From: an uncultured Bacteroides sp.
Lineage (GTDB): Bacteria; Bacteroidota; Bacteroidia; Bacteroidales; Bacteroidaceae
Direction: 5' to 3'
DNA length: 25,821 bases
Assembly (NCBI GenBank): GCA_900553815.1
Contig: USEY01000053.1
Coordinates: forward strand, 1-25,821
The notes under the pieces are model-generated. The model did not search any database. It saw only the letters and a list, made by a program, of their open reading frames with translations, and was not told where the DNA came from. The position numbers were made by a program, and so were the translations under genes. Shown here one piece after another: positions 1 through 7,654 of the stretch. How positions within the stretch are numbered: the stretch's first letter is position 1; the number at the start of each line of letters is the position of its first letter.

Positions 1-164
1 AACAGAGCAAAGCGAAGTGATAACTTCTATAACTTCTTAACTTCCAGTGAAATATTAAATCAGAACTTAAGTACGTTATTTCCCTTTGGGCAAAAATAAG
101 AAAAGCCGAATGTAGAAAAAACAAGCTTGTTTGTTTTTTATGCTGAGGCGCCTCTTATTTTATC

Positions 165-196
165 TAAAAATAGTGAAAGGCGAGAGTAAAGGCAAA
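165..196 (-). promoter_or_regulatory. Promoter-like repeat facing out of the window
   Basis: On the minus strand this reads TTTG (193-196), a 20-nt spacer, then TATTTTTA (165-172), close to the Bacteroides TTTG-N19-21-TAnnTTTG promoter with the last base of the -7 box altered. The spacer closely resembles that of the priA promoter at 5672-5703, sharing CTCTCGCCTTTC. A second, better -7 box (TATTTTTG, 91-98) lies further downstream in the same direction. Both would serve a gene to the left of position 1. This is inferred from motif match only. Confidence 0.4.
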
Positions 197-295
197 TGAA
201 AACTGTGTTTTCGAATTTGACTTTGCCGAGCTGCCTCCTGTTTTATTTAAAAATAAGAAAAATCCGAAGAATAGAAAGCAGCCTTGCAGAAACTG

Positions 296-421
296 AAGGA
301 GTTAGAAGGAGTTAAGTCGTTAAGCCAATTCTTTTGCGAAAAGTATGCCAGCATACACCCCAGGCTATCGGCCTTTAGCCCCTCAGCCCCCTCTGCGGGC
401 GATAACTCCTTCTAACTCCTT
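296..421. terminator. Long inverted repeat after the AAA ATPase gene, possible terminator
   Basis: The 19-mer AAGGAGTTAGAAGGAGTTA at 296-314 has its exact reverse complement at 403-421. Each arm contains GGAGTTA twice at a 10-bp period. The loop holds smaller inverted repeats: CTTTT-GCG-AAAAG near 331-343 and GTATGC-CA-GCATAC at 343-356. The right arm begins 15 bp beyond the ATPase stop codon, so the structure would form in the 3' end of that transcript. There is no clean U-tract, so this may be a repeat element rather than a classical terminator. Confidence 0.4.
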
Positions 422-435
422 TCGCTCCTCCGTCC

Positions 436-2511
436 TTAATAAAACCCTATTCTCGCCGTCTTCTTCTCTATCTTCTCCTCCCCGCAGATGCGTGTCAGCA
501 TATCCATCGACGGCATTTTCCCACCGATGATTTCCTCCATGGTCACCTTTCTCACCACATTGTCTATCTCGCCCCCACTGAAGTCATACTGTGCCGCCAG
601 TGTGGCTGCTTCGGCAGGCGTCAGCACCGGCAGCTTGTCGCACCAGATACGTGCCTTGGCTTCCACGGTGGGCTTGTCGAAGCGGATTTTAAACAGAAAA
701 CGCCGTTCGAAGGCACTGTCCAGGTTGGTAGCCAGGTTAGTTGTTGCTATCAGTATGCCGTCCAGCGTCTCCATCTCTTCCAGGATGATGTTCTGAATGG
801 CATTCTCCGTCTGTGCCACACTGCTACTGTTGCTGTCCTTTCGTTTCGAGAATATGGCGTCGGCCTCGTTGAACAGCAGGATGGGTTTCACCTTGCTCTT
901 CTCGCACAGTCGCCTGTATTGGGTAAACACCCCTTTAATGAGCTTTTCGCTTTCGCCAAACCAGCAGGTCTTGGTGGCCGATATGTCGACGTGCATCACG
1001 CTGCGTCCCGTTGCGCGGGCTATCTGCATCACGCTCTCGGTCTTTCCTGTTCCCGGCTGCCCGTACAGCAACACGGCTATGCCCGTGGGCAGCTGCTTAC
1101 TCTTCAGCCGCTGGCACAGCGACCGGTAGTTGCTGTCGTTCAGGCTGCTGCGCAGGGTCATTAGTTGCCTTTCCAGCCCCGGCTCAAAGAACAGCCGCTT
1201 CATGCCTATCTGCTCCGGGGTGATGAGGCTCTGTGTCGGTGCGTTCTCCTCAAACAGGTCGGCGTCTTCCTCCAGGAAAAGTTCCTTTCCCTTATCCGTC
1301 AGTACCAGTTCACTCCGGTCTGCCATATTGTTTGCCGTCAGTTCCACCAGTCCCGTCGTTTGCAGCACGTGTGTTTGTTCCTTCAGCTTCCGTTGCACTT
1401 GCATGGCGTCTTTCTTGGTGTAGATAATCTGCAACTGGTTGACGTAATACGTGTCCTGGTCGCTCTTTTCGTAGCATATCAGGTAAAAAAGAAAACGGTC
1501 GTCAATGTCGGGCAGCAGGATGCGTAGTTTCCTCAACATCTCCAGCTGCGCATTCTCTTCCTCCAGTCTCAGTACCTTTTGCCGTGCCCTGCCGGCTTCA
1601 TACTTGAAGAACCGCTTCGGTATGTCGCACGCCATGTCATGCACCTTGTCCACAAACTCGTAGCGGTCCAGCCCGCTGTTCTTTTCCACAAAGGCCGATG
1701 CCGCTTCGCCGAAGAGCAGGTGCAGAGCTTTGGGCAACAGGTGCAGCTCCGACTGCTCGCGCAGTTCCGCCAGCTTCAGCGTCAGCAGGCAGTGGCTTTC
1801 CTCCATGATGGACTTCTTTATCCGCACCCGGTCCATGATGCGGTCGAATATGTCCTGCAGCGTACTGTTCAGGTCCGAATGCCCTCCGTTGCAGTCGTTG
1901 GTAAAGTCCTTGCACATCTCGTAGAACAAAACGCGGTCGGCCGTATCCTTCACCAGTTTCCGCAGTTCCTTCACCAGTGGCAGGTCGGTGTGCTCGTTTT
2001 CTATCTGTTCGGTCATACTCATTACCTGACTGGTTTCCATTGTCTCGTTGGTACGTTCCTCTATCAGCTCGTGTACGGCTGCGCACAGGTCGAACTGGTC
2101 GAAGACCTGCTGTTCCTTTTCCTGGTAAGGCTTTACCGGACTACCCTCAACCAGACTGTTGAACACCTCCGGGCGCAGCATGAATTCCTTGCGGGCAATC
2201 AGCTTTTCCCTTTTGTTTTCGGCCATGATGTAGCCTCTTTGTTGCAGGGCACTGATGCTTGGCAGCAGCTCCATGGCCTCCAGTGCCGAACACTCCAGGT
2301 AATTGGACAGGTCGTCCAGGTCCGTATTGCGCAGCGAGCACTGCCGGTCAAAGATAACCACCAGCACCATGACCTCTTCTTTCGATGCCAGTTGCAGCTC
2401 CTGGCGGATGTTGTCCAGTACGGGAGCCAGCAGGTTCTGACGTTTCAACTTACAGCCTTTCAATTTCGAGGCGGCTGTTCGTATGTTCTGCATGAGCGAT
2501 GTCTTTTCCAT
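436..2511 (-). CDS. AAA+ ATPase with N-terminal helical and winged-helix-like region, function unknown
   Basis: The protein has 691 residues from the chosen ATG. The C-terminal third is an AAA+ module: Walker A GQPGTGKT at 484-491, Walker B ILLFNEADA around 544-552, sensor 1 asparagine in ATTN (592), and arginine-finger candidates R603 and R604 in FERRF. A coiled-coil-like helix lies near 305-330 and a possible winged helix near 335-415. The usual first acidic residue of Walker B is asparagine (N548), followed by the catalytic-type glutamate E549. The longest open frame begins nine bases upstream at TTG; the ATG at 2511 is preferred because a TAGCTTTG -7 box lies 20 bp upstream of it. There is no signal peptide, so it is cytoplasmic. 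It resembles remodelling ATPases of the FtsH/spastin type in the AAA core only. Partner and substrate are unknown, and the gene appears monocistronic. Confidence 0.85.
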   Translation of the reverse strand: MEKTSLMQNIRTAASKLKGCKLKRQNLLAPVLDNIRQELQLASKEEVMVLVVIFDRQCSLRNTDLDDLSNYLECSALEAMELLPSISALQQRGYIMAENKREKLIARKEFMLRPEVFNSLVEGSPVKPYQEKEQQVFDQFDLCAAVHELIEERTNETMETSQVMSMTEQIENEHTDLPLVKELRKLVKDTADRVLFYEMCKDFTNDCNGGHSDLNSTLQDIFDRIMDRVRIKKSIMEESHCLLTLKLAELREQSELHLLPKALHLLFGEAASAFVEKNSGLDRYEFVDKVHDMACDIPKRFFKYEAGRARQKVLRLEEENAQLEMLRKLRILLPDIDDRFLFYLICYEKSDQDTYYVNQLQIIYTKKDAMQVQRKLKEQTHVLQTTGLVELTANNMADRSELVLTDKGKELFLEEDADLFEENAPTQSLITPEQIGMKRLFFEPGLERQLMTLRSSLNDSNYRSLCQRLKSKQLPTGIAVLLYGQPGTGKTESVMQIARATGRSVMHVDISATKTCWFGESEKLIKGVFTQYRRLCEKSKVKPILLFNEADAIFSKRKDSNSSSVAQTENAIQNIILEEMETLDGILIATTNLATNLDSAFERRFLFKIRFDKPTVEAKARIWCDKLPVLTPAEAATLAAQYDFSGGEIDNVVRKVTMEEIIGGKMPSMDMLTRICGEEKIEKKTARIGFY

Positions 2512-2530
2512 AACATTCAAGTTTATGCTG

Positions 2531-2538
2531 CAAAGCTA
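2531..2538 (-). promoter_or_regulatory. Candidate -7 box for the AAA ATPase gene
   Basis: The minus strand reads TAGCTTTG, matching TAnnTTTG. It would place the transcript start near 2527 and give a leader of about 16 nt to the ATG at 2511. No TTTG is found at the expected -33 distance; the nearest TTG has only a 14-nt spacer, so the promoter may be weak or need an activator. Confidence 0.4.
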
Positions 2539-3166
2539 GAAGTATGCCTATGCAATATCGTGGCATAAGCGAATGAAAAAATCGTTTTTTTATCCCTATG
2601 TCGTCACTGTCTCCCTGTTCCGGCCTGTTCGCTGGCTATAGCCGAAAGTCAGCCTTTTGCTGTCCAGTTGGCTCATTCCGCTACCCCCTGCATATATCCT
2701 GTCTTACTTTTTGTTCAACTATTTTATCATTTCGGCCCTTCCCGCACTTTTTCTCTCAAATGCCCCTTCTTACCTACCTCAATCGCTTCTCAGACGCATC
2801 TGCTTCGTTACTTCTTCGAATAAAGGTACCCAAAAGCGAAGAAAGAACGAACAAGGAACGAAGGAGGAACGAACAAAAGGGGGCTGAAAAGGTAGGAAAG
2901 GCCGGGAAAAGGATAGAAGGATTTTTTCAATAGTGGAAAAGGAGTAACAGGAGAAAAGAGCAATGGGAATAAAAGAATAAAACGTTACAATGAGAATATA
3001 AAAAAAGGATTGACTACTGCCAAGAGACGAGCATAAACCACCACATCTCGGCACACAGGCAGACTACTGACCACTTATCACGAACCACTTACCACTACTT
3101 AATACCGCACAATACCACCAATCATCCGACCGTCATCATAAACCATTGAAAGAGACTTCCTATCGC
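2539..3166. other. Non-coding gap between priA and the AAA ATPase gene
   Basis: The gap separates the priA stop from the ATPase promoter. Open frames on either strand have low-complexity translations and no motif, so none is called. The stretch contains a purine-rich 11-bp tandem repeat (2845-2877) and, near 3078-3100, repeated CCACTTA words. No clear rho-independent terminator was seen downstream of priA. Confidence 0.55.
2845..2877. repeat. 11-bp purine-rich tandem repeat, three units
   Basis: GAACGAA starts at 2845, 2856 and 2867, so the unit is 11 bp with a variable purine-rich tail. A more degenerate unit may precede it from about 2834. It lies in non-coding sequence upstream of the ATPase promoter. 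The role is unknown; slippage is possible. Confidence 0.6.
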
Positions 3167-5662
3167 CTACATCGGGTCCACGTCGTAGTAGACAATCAGC
3201 GACTTGAATTTGTCTTCAGACAACATTTCCTTCTGCACCTGTACCAACAGCTCGCGGGCTCGGGCCAGGGAGGCGCCCTGCTCTATCTTGAGCACTATCT
3301 TGCGGATAAAGAGCATCTGCACACGTGCCACGGGGGGCTTGTCGGGGCCCAGCACACGCTGGCCGAAGACACTGCGCAGCTTGGCGGCCATGGTCTGCGC
3401 CATGAGGTCGAGCAAGGTCTCGTTGCGGTTCTTCAGGTAGACGTAGACCAGGCGGTAGAAGGGCGGGTAGCGGAACATCTGGCGCTCGGCCAGTTGGCCG
3501 CCGGCCATGCCCTCGAAGTCGTTGGCCATGACCTGGGCAATGATGGGATGGTCGATGCTCTTGGTCTGCAACACCACGCGGCCGCGCTTCTGCCTGCGGC
3601 CGGCACGGCCGGCCACCTGCGCCATGAGCTGGAAGGCACGTTCGTAGGCACGGAAGTCGGGATAGTTGAGCATGGTGTCGGCATTGAGTATGCCCACCAC
3701 GCTGACGCGGTCGAAGTCAAGGCCCTTGGACACCATCTGGGTGCCGATGAGGATGTCGGTCTTGCCCTGCTGGAAGTCGGCAATGATGCGCTCGTAGGCG
3801 GTACGAGTGCGGGTGGTGTCGAGGTCCATGCGTGCCACGCGCGCGTCGGGGAAAATGGCCTTCACCTCGTCCTCCACCTTCTCTGTGCCGAAACCGCGGC
3901 TGCGCAGGTCGGTGCCCGCACAGGCCGGACACTGGCGCGGTAGGGCGGTGGTGTAGCCGCAGTAGTGGCAGGTCAGCTGGTTCAGGCCCTTGTGGTAGGT
4001 CAGGCTGACGTCGCAGTTCTTGCACTTGGGCACCCAGCCGCAGGTGTGACACTCCACCATGGGGGCAAAGCCGCGTCGGTTCTGGAAGAGGATGACCTGC
4101 TCCTTCTGCTCCAACGCCTGGCGCACGTATTGCAGCAGCAGGGGCGAGAAGGGGCCGTTCATGCGTTTCTTGTGTTGCAGCTCCTTGATGTCGACGGGCA
4201 CTATCTCGGGCAGCTGTATCTCGCGGTAGCGTTGCTTCAGCTCCACGAGGGCGTACTTGCGGGCCACGGTAGCGTTGTACCACGACTCCACGGAGGGCGT
4301 GGCGGTGCCCAGCAGGGTCTTGGCGCCCAGCATGGAGGCCAGCATGATGGCGGCGCTGCGGGCGTGGTAGCGGGGGGCGGGGTCCTGCTGCTTGTAGGTG
4401 GTCTCATGCTCTTCGTCCACGATGACCAGCCCCAGGCGGGTGAAGGGCAGGAAGACGGAGGAGCGCACGCCCAGGATGATGTCGTAGGGCTGGTCGGACA
4501 GCTGCTTTTGCCATATCTCCACACGCTCGGCGTCGGGGAACTTGGAGTGATAGATGCCCAGGCGGGCACCGAACACACGCTTCAGGCGGGCGGTAATCTG
4601 GGTGGTGAGGGCTATCTCGGGCAGGAGGTAGAGCACCTGCTTGCCGCGGGCCAGGGCATCGGCTATGAGGTGGATGTATATCTCGGTCTTGCCGCTGGAG
4701 GTGACGCCGTGCAGCAGGCAGACGTTGCGGGTGAGGAAGGCATCGTTGATGGCATCGTAGGCCTGCCGCTGGTGCTCGTTCAAGGTGTGCAGGGGTTCGG
4801 TGGCCGTGTCGGCATCGGCGTCGAGGCGACCCACGGGTTGCCGGTAGACCTCGAAGATACCCCGCTCGACCAGTCCGTTGAAGACGGCGGGCGAGGCCGA
4901 GGCACGCTCCAGCAGTTCCTTCTTGCTTAGCGAGGCACCGGCCATGACGGCGGCAAAGCTGTCGGTGCGCACGTCAGCACCCTGTCCGGCCTGGCTGAGG
5001 AAGACCATGAGGAGGTCGAGCTGCCGGGGGGCACGGCGTTGCAGCTCATCGAAGGCAAAGTGCAGTCGGTGCTCGTTGCGGGCGGCAGGCGAGAGCCTGA
5101 CGCGGGTCTCGGTGCGGGGTTTGTAGGTGCGGCGCAGTTCTTCCTTCACAAAGACGGCCTCCTTGTCGAGGAGCGACTTGACCACGGTAAGCACGTTCTT
5201 CAGGCCGCTGTCCTTCTCCAGCTTGTTGATGCTCTGCTGGGGCTCGGCCGACAGCAGGTCGAGGATGCGCTGCTCGCGTTCGGGCAGGCGGACGTCGCTC
5301 TCAAAGTCGGGGTTATACTCCACCACCGTCTCGCTCTCCAGCTTCAGCCCCGAGGGCAGGGCCGCCTTGTAGACGTCGCCCAGGGTACAGAGGTAGTAGT
5401 CGGCCATCCACTCCCAGAAGCGGAACTGCATGGGCAACAGAACAGGACGGGCATCGAGCACCACGCTCACCTCCTTCACCTCGTAATCCTGAGGCTTCAG
5501 ATAGTGCACGTTGCGCACAATGCCCGTATAGAATTTCTTCTTGCCGAAAGGCACCACCACCCTGCACCCTATGCCCACCTCGTCGGCCATGTCGGCCGGC
5601 AGGGCGTAGGTAAAGCAGCTGTACAGCGGCAGTGGCAGTATGACATCTACAAACTTATCCAT
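3167..5662 (-). CDS. priA: Primosomal protein N' (replication restart helicase PriA)
   Basis: The protein has 831 residues, within the range of Bacteroidetes PriA. It recognises stalled or collapsed forks and uses ATP-driven 3'-5' helicase activity to reload the replicative helicase. Motifs, numbered from the ATG: Walker A GVTSSGKT 319-326, DEEH 416-419, GTATPS 452-457, and the paired zinc sites C538, C541, C547, C550, C565, C568, C578 and C581. Late helicase motifs include GTQMVSKGLDF and QVAGRAGR. The N-terminal 3'BD-like domain is present (VDVILPLPL). A longer frame starts at TTG 12 bases upstream, but that TTG lies inside the TATCTTTG promoter box, so the ATG at 5662 is chosen. The gene looks monocistronic. 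GC content is high; 3601-3660 has 42 of 60 G or C. Confidence 0.96.
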   Translation of the reverse strand: MDKFVDVILPLPLYSCFTYALPADMADEVGIGCRVVVPFGKKKFYTGIVRNVHYLKPQDYEVKEVSVVLDARPVLLPMQFRFWEWMADYYLCTLGDVYKAALPSGLKLESETVVEYNPDFESDVRLPEREQRILDLLSAEPQQSINKLEKDSGLKNVLTVVKSLLDKEAVFVKEELRRTYKPRTETRVRLSPAARNEHRLHFAFDELQRRAPRQLDLLMVFLSQAGQGADVRTDSFAAVMAGASLSKKELLERASASPAVFNGLVERGIFEVYRQPVGRLDADADTATEPLHTLNEHQRQAYDAINDAFLTRNVCLLHGVTSSGKTEIYIHLIADALARGKQVLYLLPEIALTTQITARLKRVFGARLGIYHSKFPDAERVEIWQKQLSDQPYDIILGVRSSVFLPFTRLGLVIVDEEHETTYKQQDPAPRYHARSAAIMLASMLGAKTLLGTATPSVESWYNATVARKYALVELKQRYREIQLPEIVPVDIKELQHKKRMNGPFSPLLLQYVRQALEQKEQVILFQNRRGFAPMVECHTCGWVPKCKNCDVSLTYHKGLNQLTCHYCGYTTALPRQCPACAGTDLRSRGFGTEKVEDEVKAIFPDARVARMDLDTTRTRTAYERIIADFQQGKTDILIGTQMVSKGLDFDRVSVVGILNADTMLNYPDFRAYERAFQLMAQVAGRAGRRQKRGRVVLQTKSIDHPIIAQVMANDFEGMAGGQLAERQMFRYPPFYRLVYVYLKNRNETLLDLMAQTMAAKLRSVFGQRVLGPDKPPVARVQMLFIRKIVLKIEQGASLARARELLVQVQKEMLSEDKFKSLIVYYDVDPM

Positions 5663-5671
5663 AAGCGGTTG

Positions 5672-5703
5672 CAAAGATAGCGAAAGGCGAGAGCAGAGAC
5701 AAA
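5672..5703 (-). promoter_or_regulatory. priA promoter, full Bacteroides -33/-7 consensus
   Basis: On the minus strand TTTG (5700-5703) is followed by a 20-nt spacer and TATCTTTG (5672-5679). The predicted transcript start is near 5668, only about 6 nt before the ATG at 5662, giving an almost leaderless mRNA. The spacer and the sequence just upstream recur in diverged form at 172-216, so this promoter is part of an intergenic repeat family. Confidence 0.65.
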
Positions 5704-5733
5704 CGAAAATATAGTTTTCAAGATTGGCTATAT

Positions 5734-5891
5734 GGTTCTTTCAATTATAAAGAAAACGGGGTTACCCTTGTTTCAACAATGTTGAAACAAGATGGAACAC
5801 CGAGGTTGTCAGCGACAAACTATAATCCGGCTTCCATTTCATCTCAACCCGGCAGCTAATGAATGGATACATGGTTTTAATTGAAAGAGCC
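5734..5891 (+). repeat. MITE-like intergenic repeat, copy 1 (left flank of the R-M cassette)
   Basis: The 158-bp element has inverted ends, GGTTCTTTCAATT at 5734-5746 and AATTGAAAGAGCC at 5879-5891, complementary except at one position. Internal inverted repeats are TTGTTTCAACA/TGTTGAAACAA with a 1-nt centre (5768-5790), TTGTC-AGC-GACAA (5806-5818), and CCATT/AATGG (5834-5838 with 5862-5866). It aligns end to end with copy 2 at 8251-8443, in the same orientation. No transposase is encoded. No convincing target-site duplication was seen. Confidence 0.75.
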
Positions 5892-5946
5892 GTGGAACAT
5901 TGAAATAATAATCGATACTTATCTTTTAAATGTCAAGACTTTATTG

Positions 5947-5954
5947 TATTTTTG
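5947..5954 (+). promoter_or_regulatory. Candidate -7 box for the methyltransferase gene
   Basis: TATTTTTG matches TAnnTTTG and lies 31 bp upstream of the ATG at 5986. TTTT at 5924-5927, with a 19-nt spacer, is a poor -33 element. The box lies just outside repeat copy 1, within the cassette. Motif match only. Confidence 0.4.
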
Positions 5955-5985
5955 TTGCCTTGATTTAAGAATGTAGCTACTGACA

Positions 5986-6918
5986 ATGATAAGATTCATA
6001 GATTTATTTGCAGGCATAGGAGGCATTCGGATTCCATTTGACGAATTAGGATACCAATGCGTGTTCTCGTCCGAATGGGACAAGGCCGCGTGCGACACCT
6101 ATACGGCGAATTTCGGTGAACGTCCGGCTGGAGATATTACAAAAATCCCTGCTGAAAGCATTCCATCCCACGATTTGTTATTAGCAGGTTTCCCTTGTCA
6201 AGCTTTTTCCATTATGGGCAAGATGCAAGGTTTCGCCGATACACGGGGTACCATGTTTTTTGAGATAGAACGGATATTGTCCTATCATAAGCCTCCCGTT
6301 ATCTTATTGGAAAACGTCAAGCAACTGACAACGCATGACAAGGGCAGGACATTCAAAGTCATCTTGTCCCGATTGGCAGGGTTAGGGTATTTTGTAAAAT
6401 GGAAAGTGCTAAACGCTTTGGATTTCGGCCTGCCTCAGAAACGCGAGCGAGTAATCATTGTGGGATTTCGGAACGAACAAGATTTTTTCGATTTCAGCTT
6501 CGATTTTTCCGCGCGAAAATATAATTTGGCCGATATATTGGAAAAGGACAACGAGGTGGACAAATCCTTGTTTGCATCAGAAAAAATCATCCAAAAGAGA
6601 TTAGAAAAGACCAAAGGCAAAGAGGTTTTCTATCCGTCTATTTGGCATGAAAACAAATCGGGCAATATTTCTGTTTTGGATTATGCATGTGCCCTGCGGA
6701 CAGGCGCTTCTTATAATTATCTGTTGGTGAATGGTTACCGCAGACCATCCTCTAGAGAATTATTACGTTTGCAAGGATTCCCCGAATCTTATAAGATAGT
6801 GGTTTCGCATCAAGAAATCAGAAGGCAGACCGGGAATTCGGTCGCTGTACCTATGATCAGAGCCATCGCAAAAAAAATAGACAACATCATAAAGAAAGAA
6901 TACAATGAAACGGCCTAA
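5986..6918 (+). CDS. Type II DNA (cytosine-5) methyltransferase
   Basis: The protein has 310 residues with the conserved C5-methyltransferase motifs in order: I FAGIGG (8-13), IV GFPCQ with catalytic C71, VI ENV (109-111), VIII QKRERV (151-156), and IX-X RQTGNSVAVPM (280-290). It transfers a methyl group from S-adenosylmethionine to C5 of a cytosine in a target site. The target-recognition region lies about 170-265, and its site cannot be read from sequence. The next gene starts 14 bp before this one stops, in another frame, which suggests translational coupling. The gene is visibly AT-richer than its neighbours (25 G or C in 6001-6060). With the following gene and Vsr it forms a complete-looking R-M-V cassette, probably acquired horizontally. 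Confidence 0.93.
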   Translation: MIRFIDLFAGIGGIRIPFDELGYQCVFSSEWDKAACDTYTANFGERPAGDITKIPAESIPSHDLLLAGFPCQAFSIMGKMQGFADTRGTMFFEIERILSYHKPPVILLENVKQLTTHDKGRTFKVILSRLAGLGYFVKWKVLNALDFGLPQKRERVIIVGFRNEQDFFDFSFDFSARKYNLADILEKDNEVDKSLFASEKIIQKRLEKTKGKEVFYPSIWHENKSGNISVLDYACALRTGASYNYLLVNGYRRPSSRELLRLQGFPESYKIVVSHQEIRRQTGNSVAVPMIRAIAKKIDNIIKKEYNETA

Positions 6919-7654
6919 ATTACGAGATTCATATAAGTTACAAACATCCGAACCTTATCCGATAAACGAAATTCCTGAAGATTTGATAGTAAAAATCGGC
7001 GGACATTTCGTTTACCTCCTATATGTGGGGCGCAAAGATTTGACGGGAAGTGATTGGGGAGACGCGTTCTCTGCTGCCGTAGGAGGCACACATTTGGATT
7101 CTCCCGTTGGCATTGCAGACGTCGTGTTAGAAAAAATGGCATGGTCCATGAAAACAGTAAAGAATGCCAATCCTTTCCATTGCAGAAACATAAGGCTCAT
7201 AAGCGGTCGTTGCTCGCCTGATTATTCTTACGGCATTACCGACCCCCATAAGGACATTCAAGAAACAGGAAGAGCTGTCTTAGGCATTTGGAACGAACGA
7301 ATCAATATAGCGCAAGACAATTATAATCCTGTACGTACCTCCATTCTTATCCGAAGCAACGACTTGCTTTCATATTGCCTGTTTGAGGAAGAAAATCATC
7401 GATACAGAACAAGCGATTATGTGTGGGAAGTAAACAGCAACGGAAATTTGATTGGAAAAGAAATTGAAACCGGTCGAGTATGTTTTACTTGGCAACCGCA
7501 TGGCTCTCAATTCACAATTCATACGATAGTTCCAGACAATGCGTTAAAGTTCAAAATAAAACAGCCTCCTCTGCTGACCAGAAATGCTATTTTGGATTCA
7601 TTGAACTTTGATGAATCTTGGATAGAAATAATAAAAGGGCAAAATTCACTCTAA
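6905..7654 (+). CDS. Candidate type II restriction endonuclease
   Basis: The protein has 249 residues and overlaps the methyltransferase gene by 14 bp, the usual place for the partner nuclease. No family was recognised with certainty. A plausible PD-(D/E)XK-like core is D72 in GIADVV followed by S81-M-K83 in AWSMKTVK, with a serine where the acidic residue normally lies; the next strands are hydrophobic. There is no signal peptide or membrane segment. The product has a conserved-looking beta-rich C-terminal half (IGKEIETGRVCFTW). The nuclease role is inferred from position, size and the weak core, not proven. It could instead be a regulator or a modification accessory. Its 3' end overlaps the convergent vsr gene by 9 bp. 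Confidence 0.6.
   Translation: MKRPKLRDSYKLQTSEPYPINEIPEDLIVKIGGHFVYLLYVGRKDLTGSDWGDAFSAAVGGTHLDSPVGIADVVLEKMAWSMKTVKNANPFHCRNIRLISGRCSPDYSYGITDPHKDIQETGRAVLGIWNERINIAQDNYNPVRTSILIRSNDLLSYCLFEEENHRYRTSDYVWEVNSNGNLIGKEIETGRVCFTWQPHGSQFTIHTIVPDNALKFKIKQPPLLTRNAILDSLNFDESWIEIIKGQNSL

Larger units (their letters stand above)
1..435. other. Gene-free left edge rich in repeats and promoter-like motifs
   Basis: No credible coding sequence is present. The stretch contains repeated AT-rich blocks, each with a TAAAAATA or CAAAAATA core (91-98, 165-172, 248-255). It also has a block resembling the priA promoter repeat (172-216), a perfect palindrome GAGGCGCCTC (146-155), a perfect AAACAAGCTTGTTT palindrome (about 119-132), and a 19-bp inverted repeat next to the ATPase stop codon. 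Read on the minus strand, the cores resemble Bacteroides -7 boxes. The likely role is to terminate the ATPase transcript and start transcription of a minus-strand gene lying left of the window. Confidence 0.6.

Noticed and set aside
2598..2933. Open frames on both strands in the gap between priA and the ATPase gene
   Set aside because: Short, low-complexity translations, no motif and no promoter at a fitting distance; treated as non-coding.
3965..4930. Long plus-strand frame opposite priA
   Set aside because: Stop-free because of the high GC content of priA; the translation is a Gly, Leu and His-rich shadow.
5734..5891. Inverted-end repeat considered as an invertible promoter switch
   Set aside because: The ends are short and imperfect, no invertase gene is nearby, and the same element occurs in unrelated intergenic sites.
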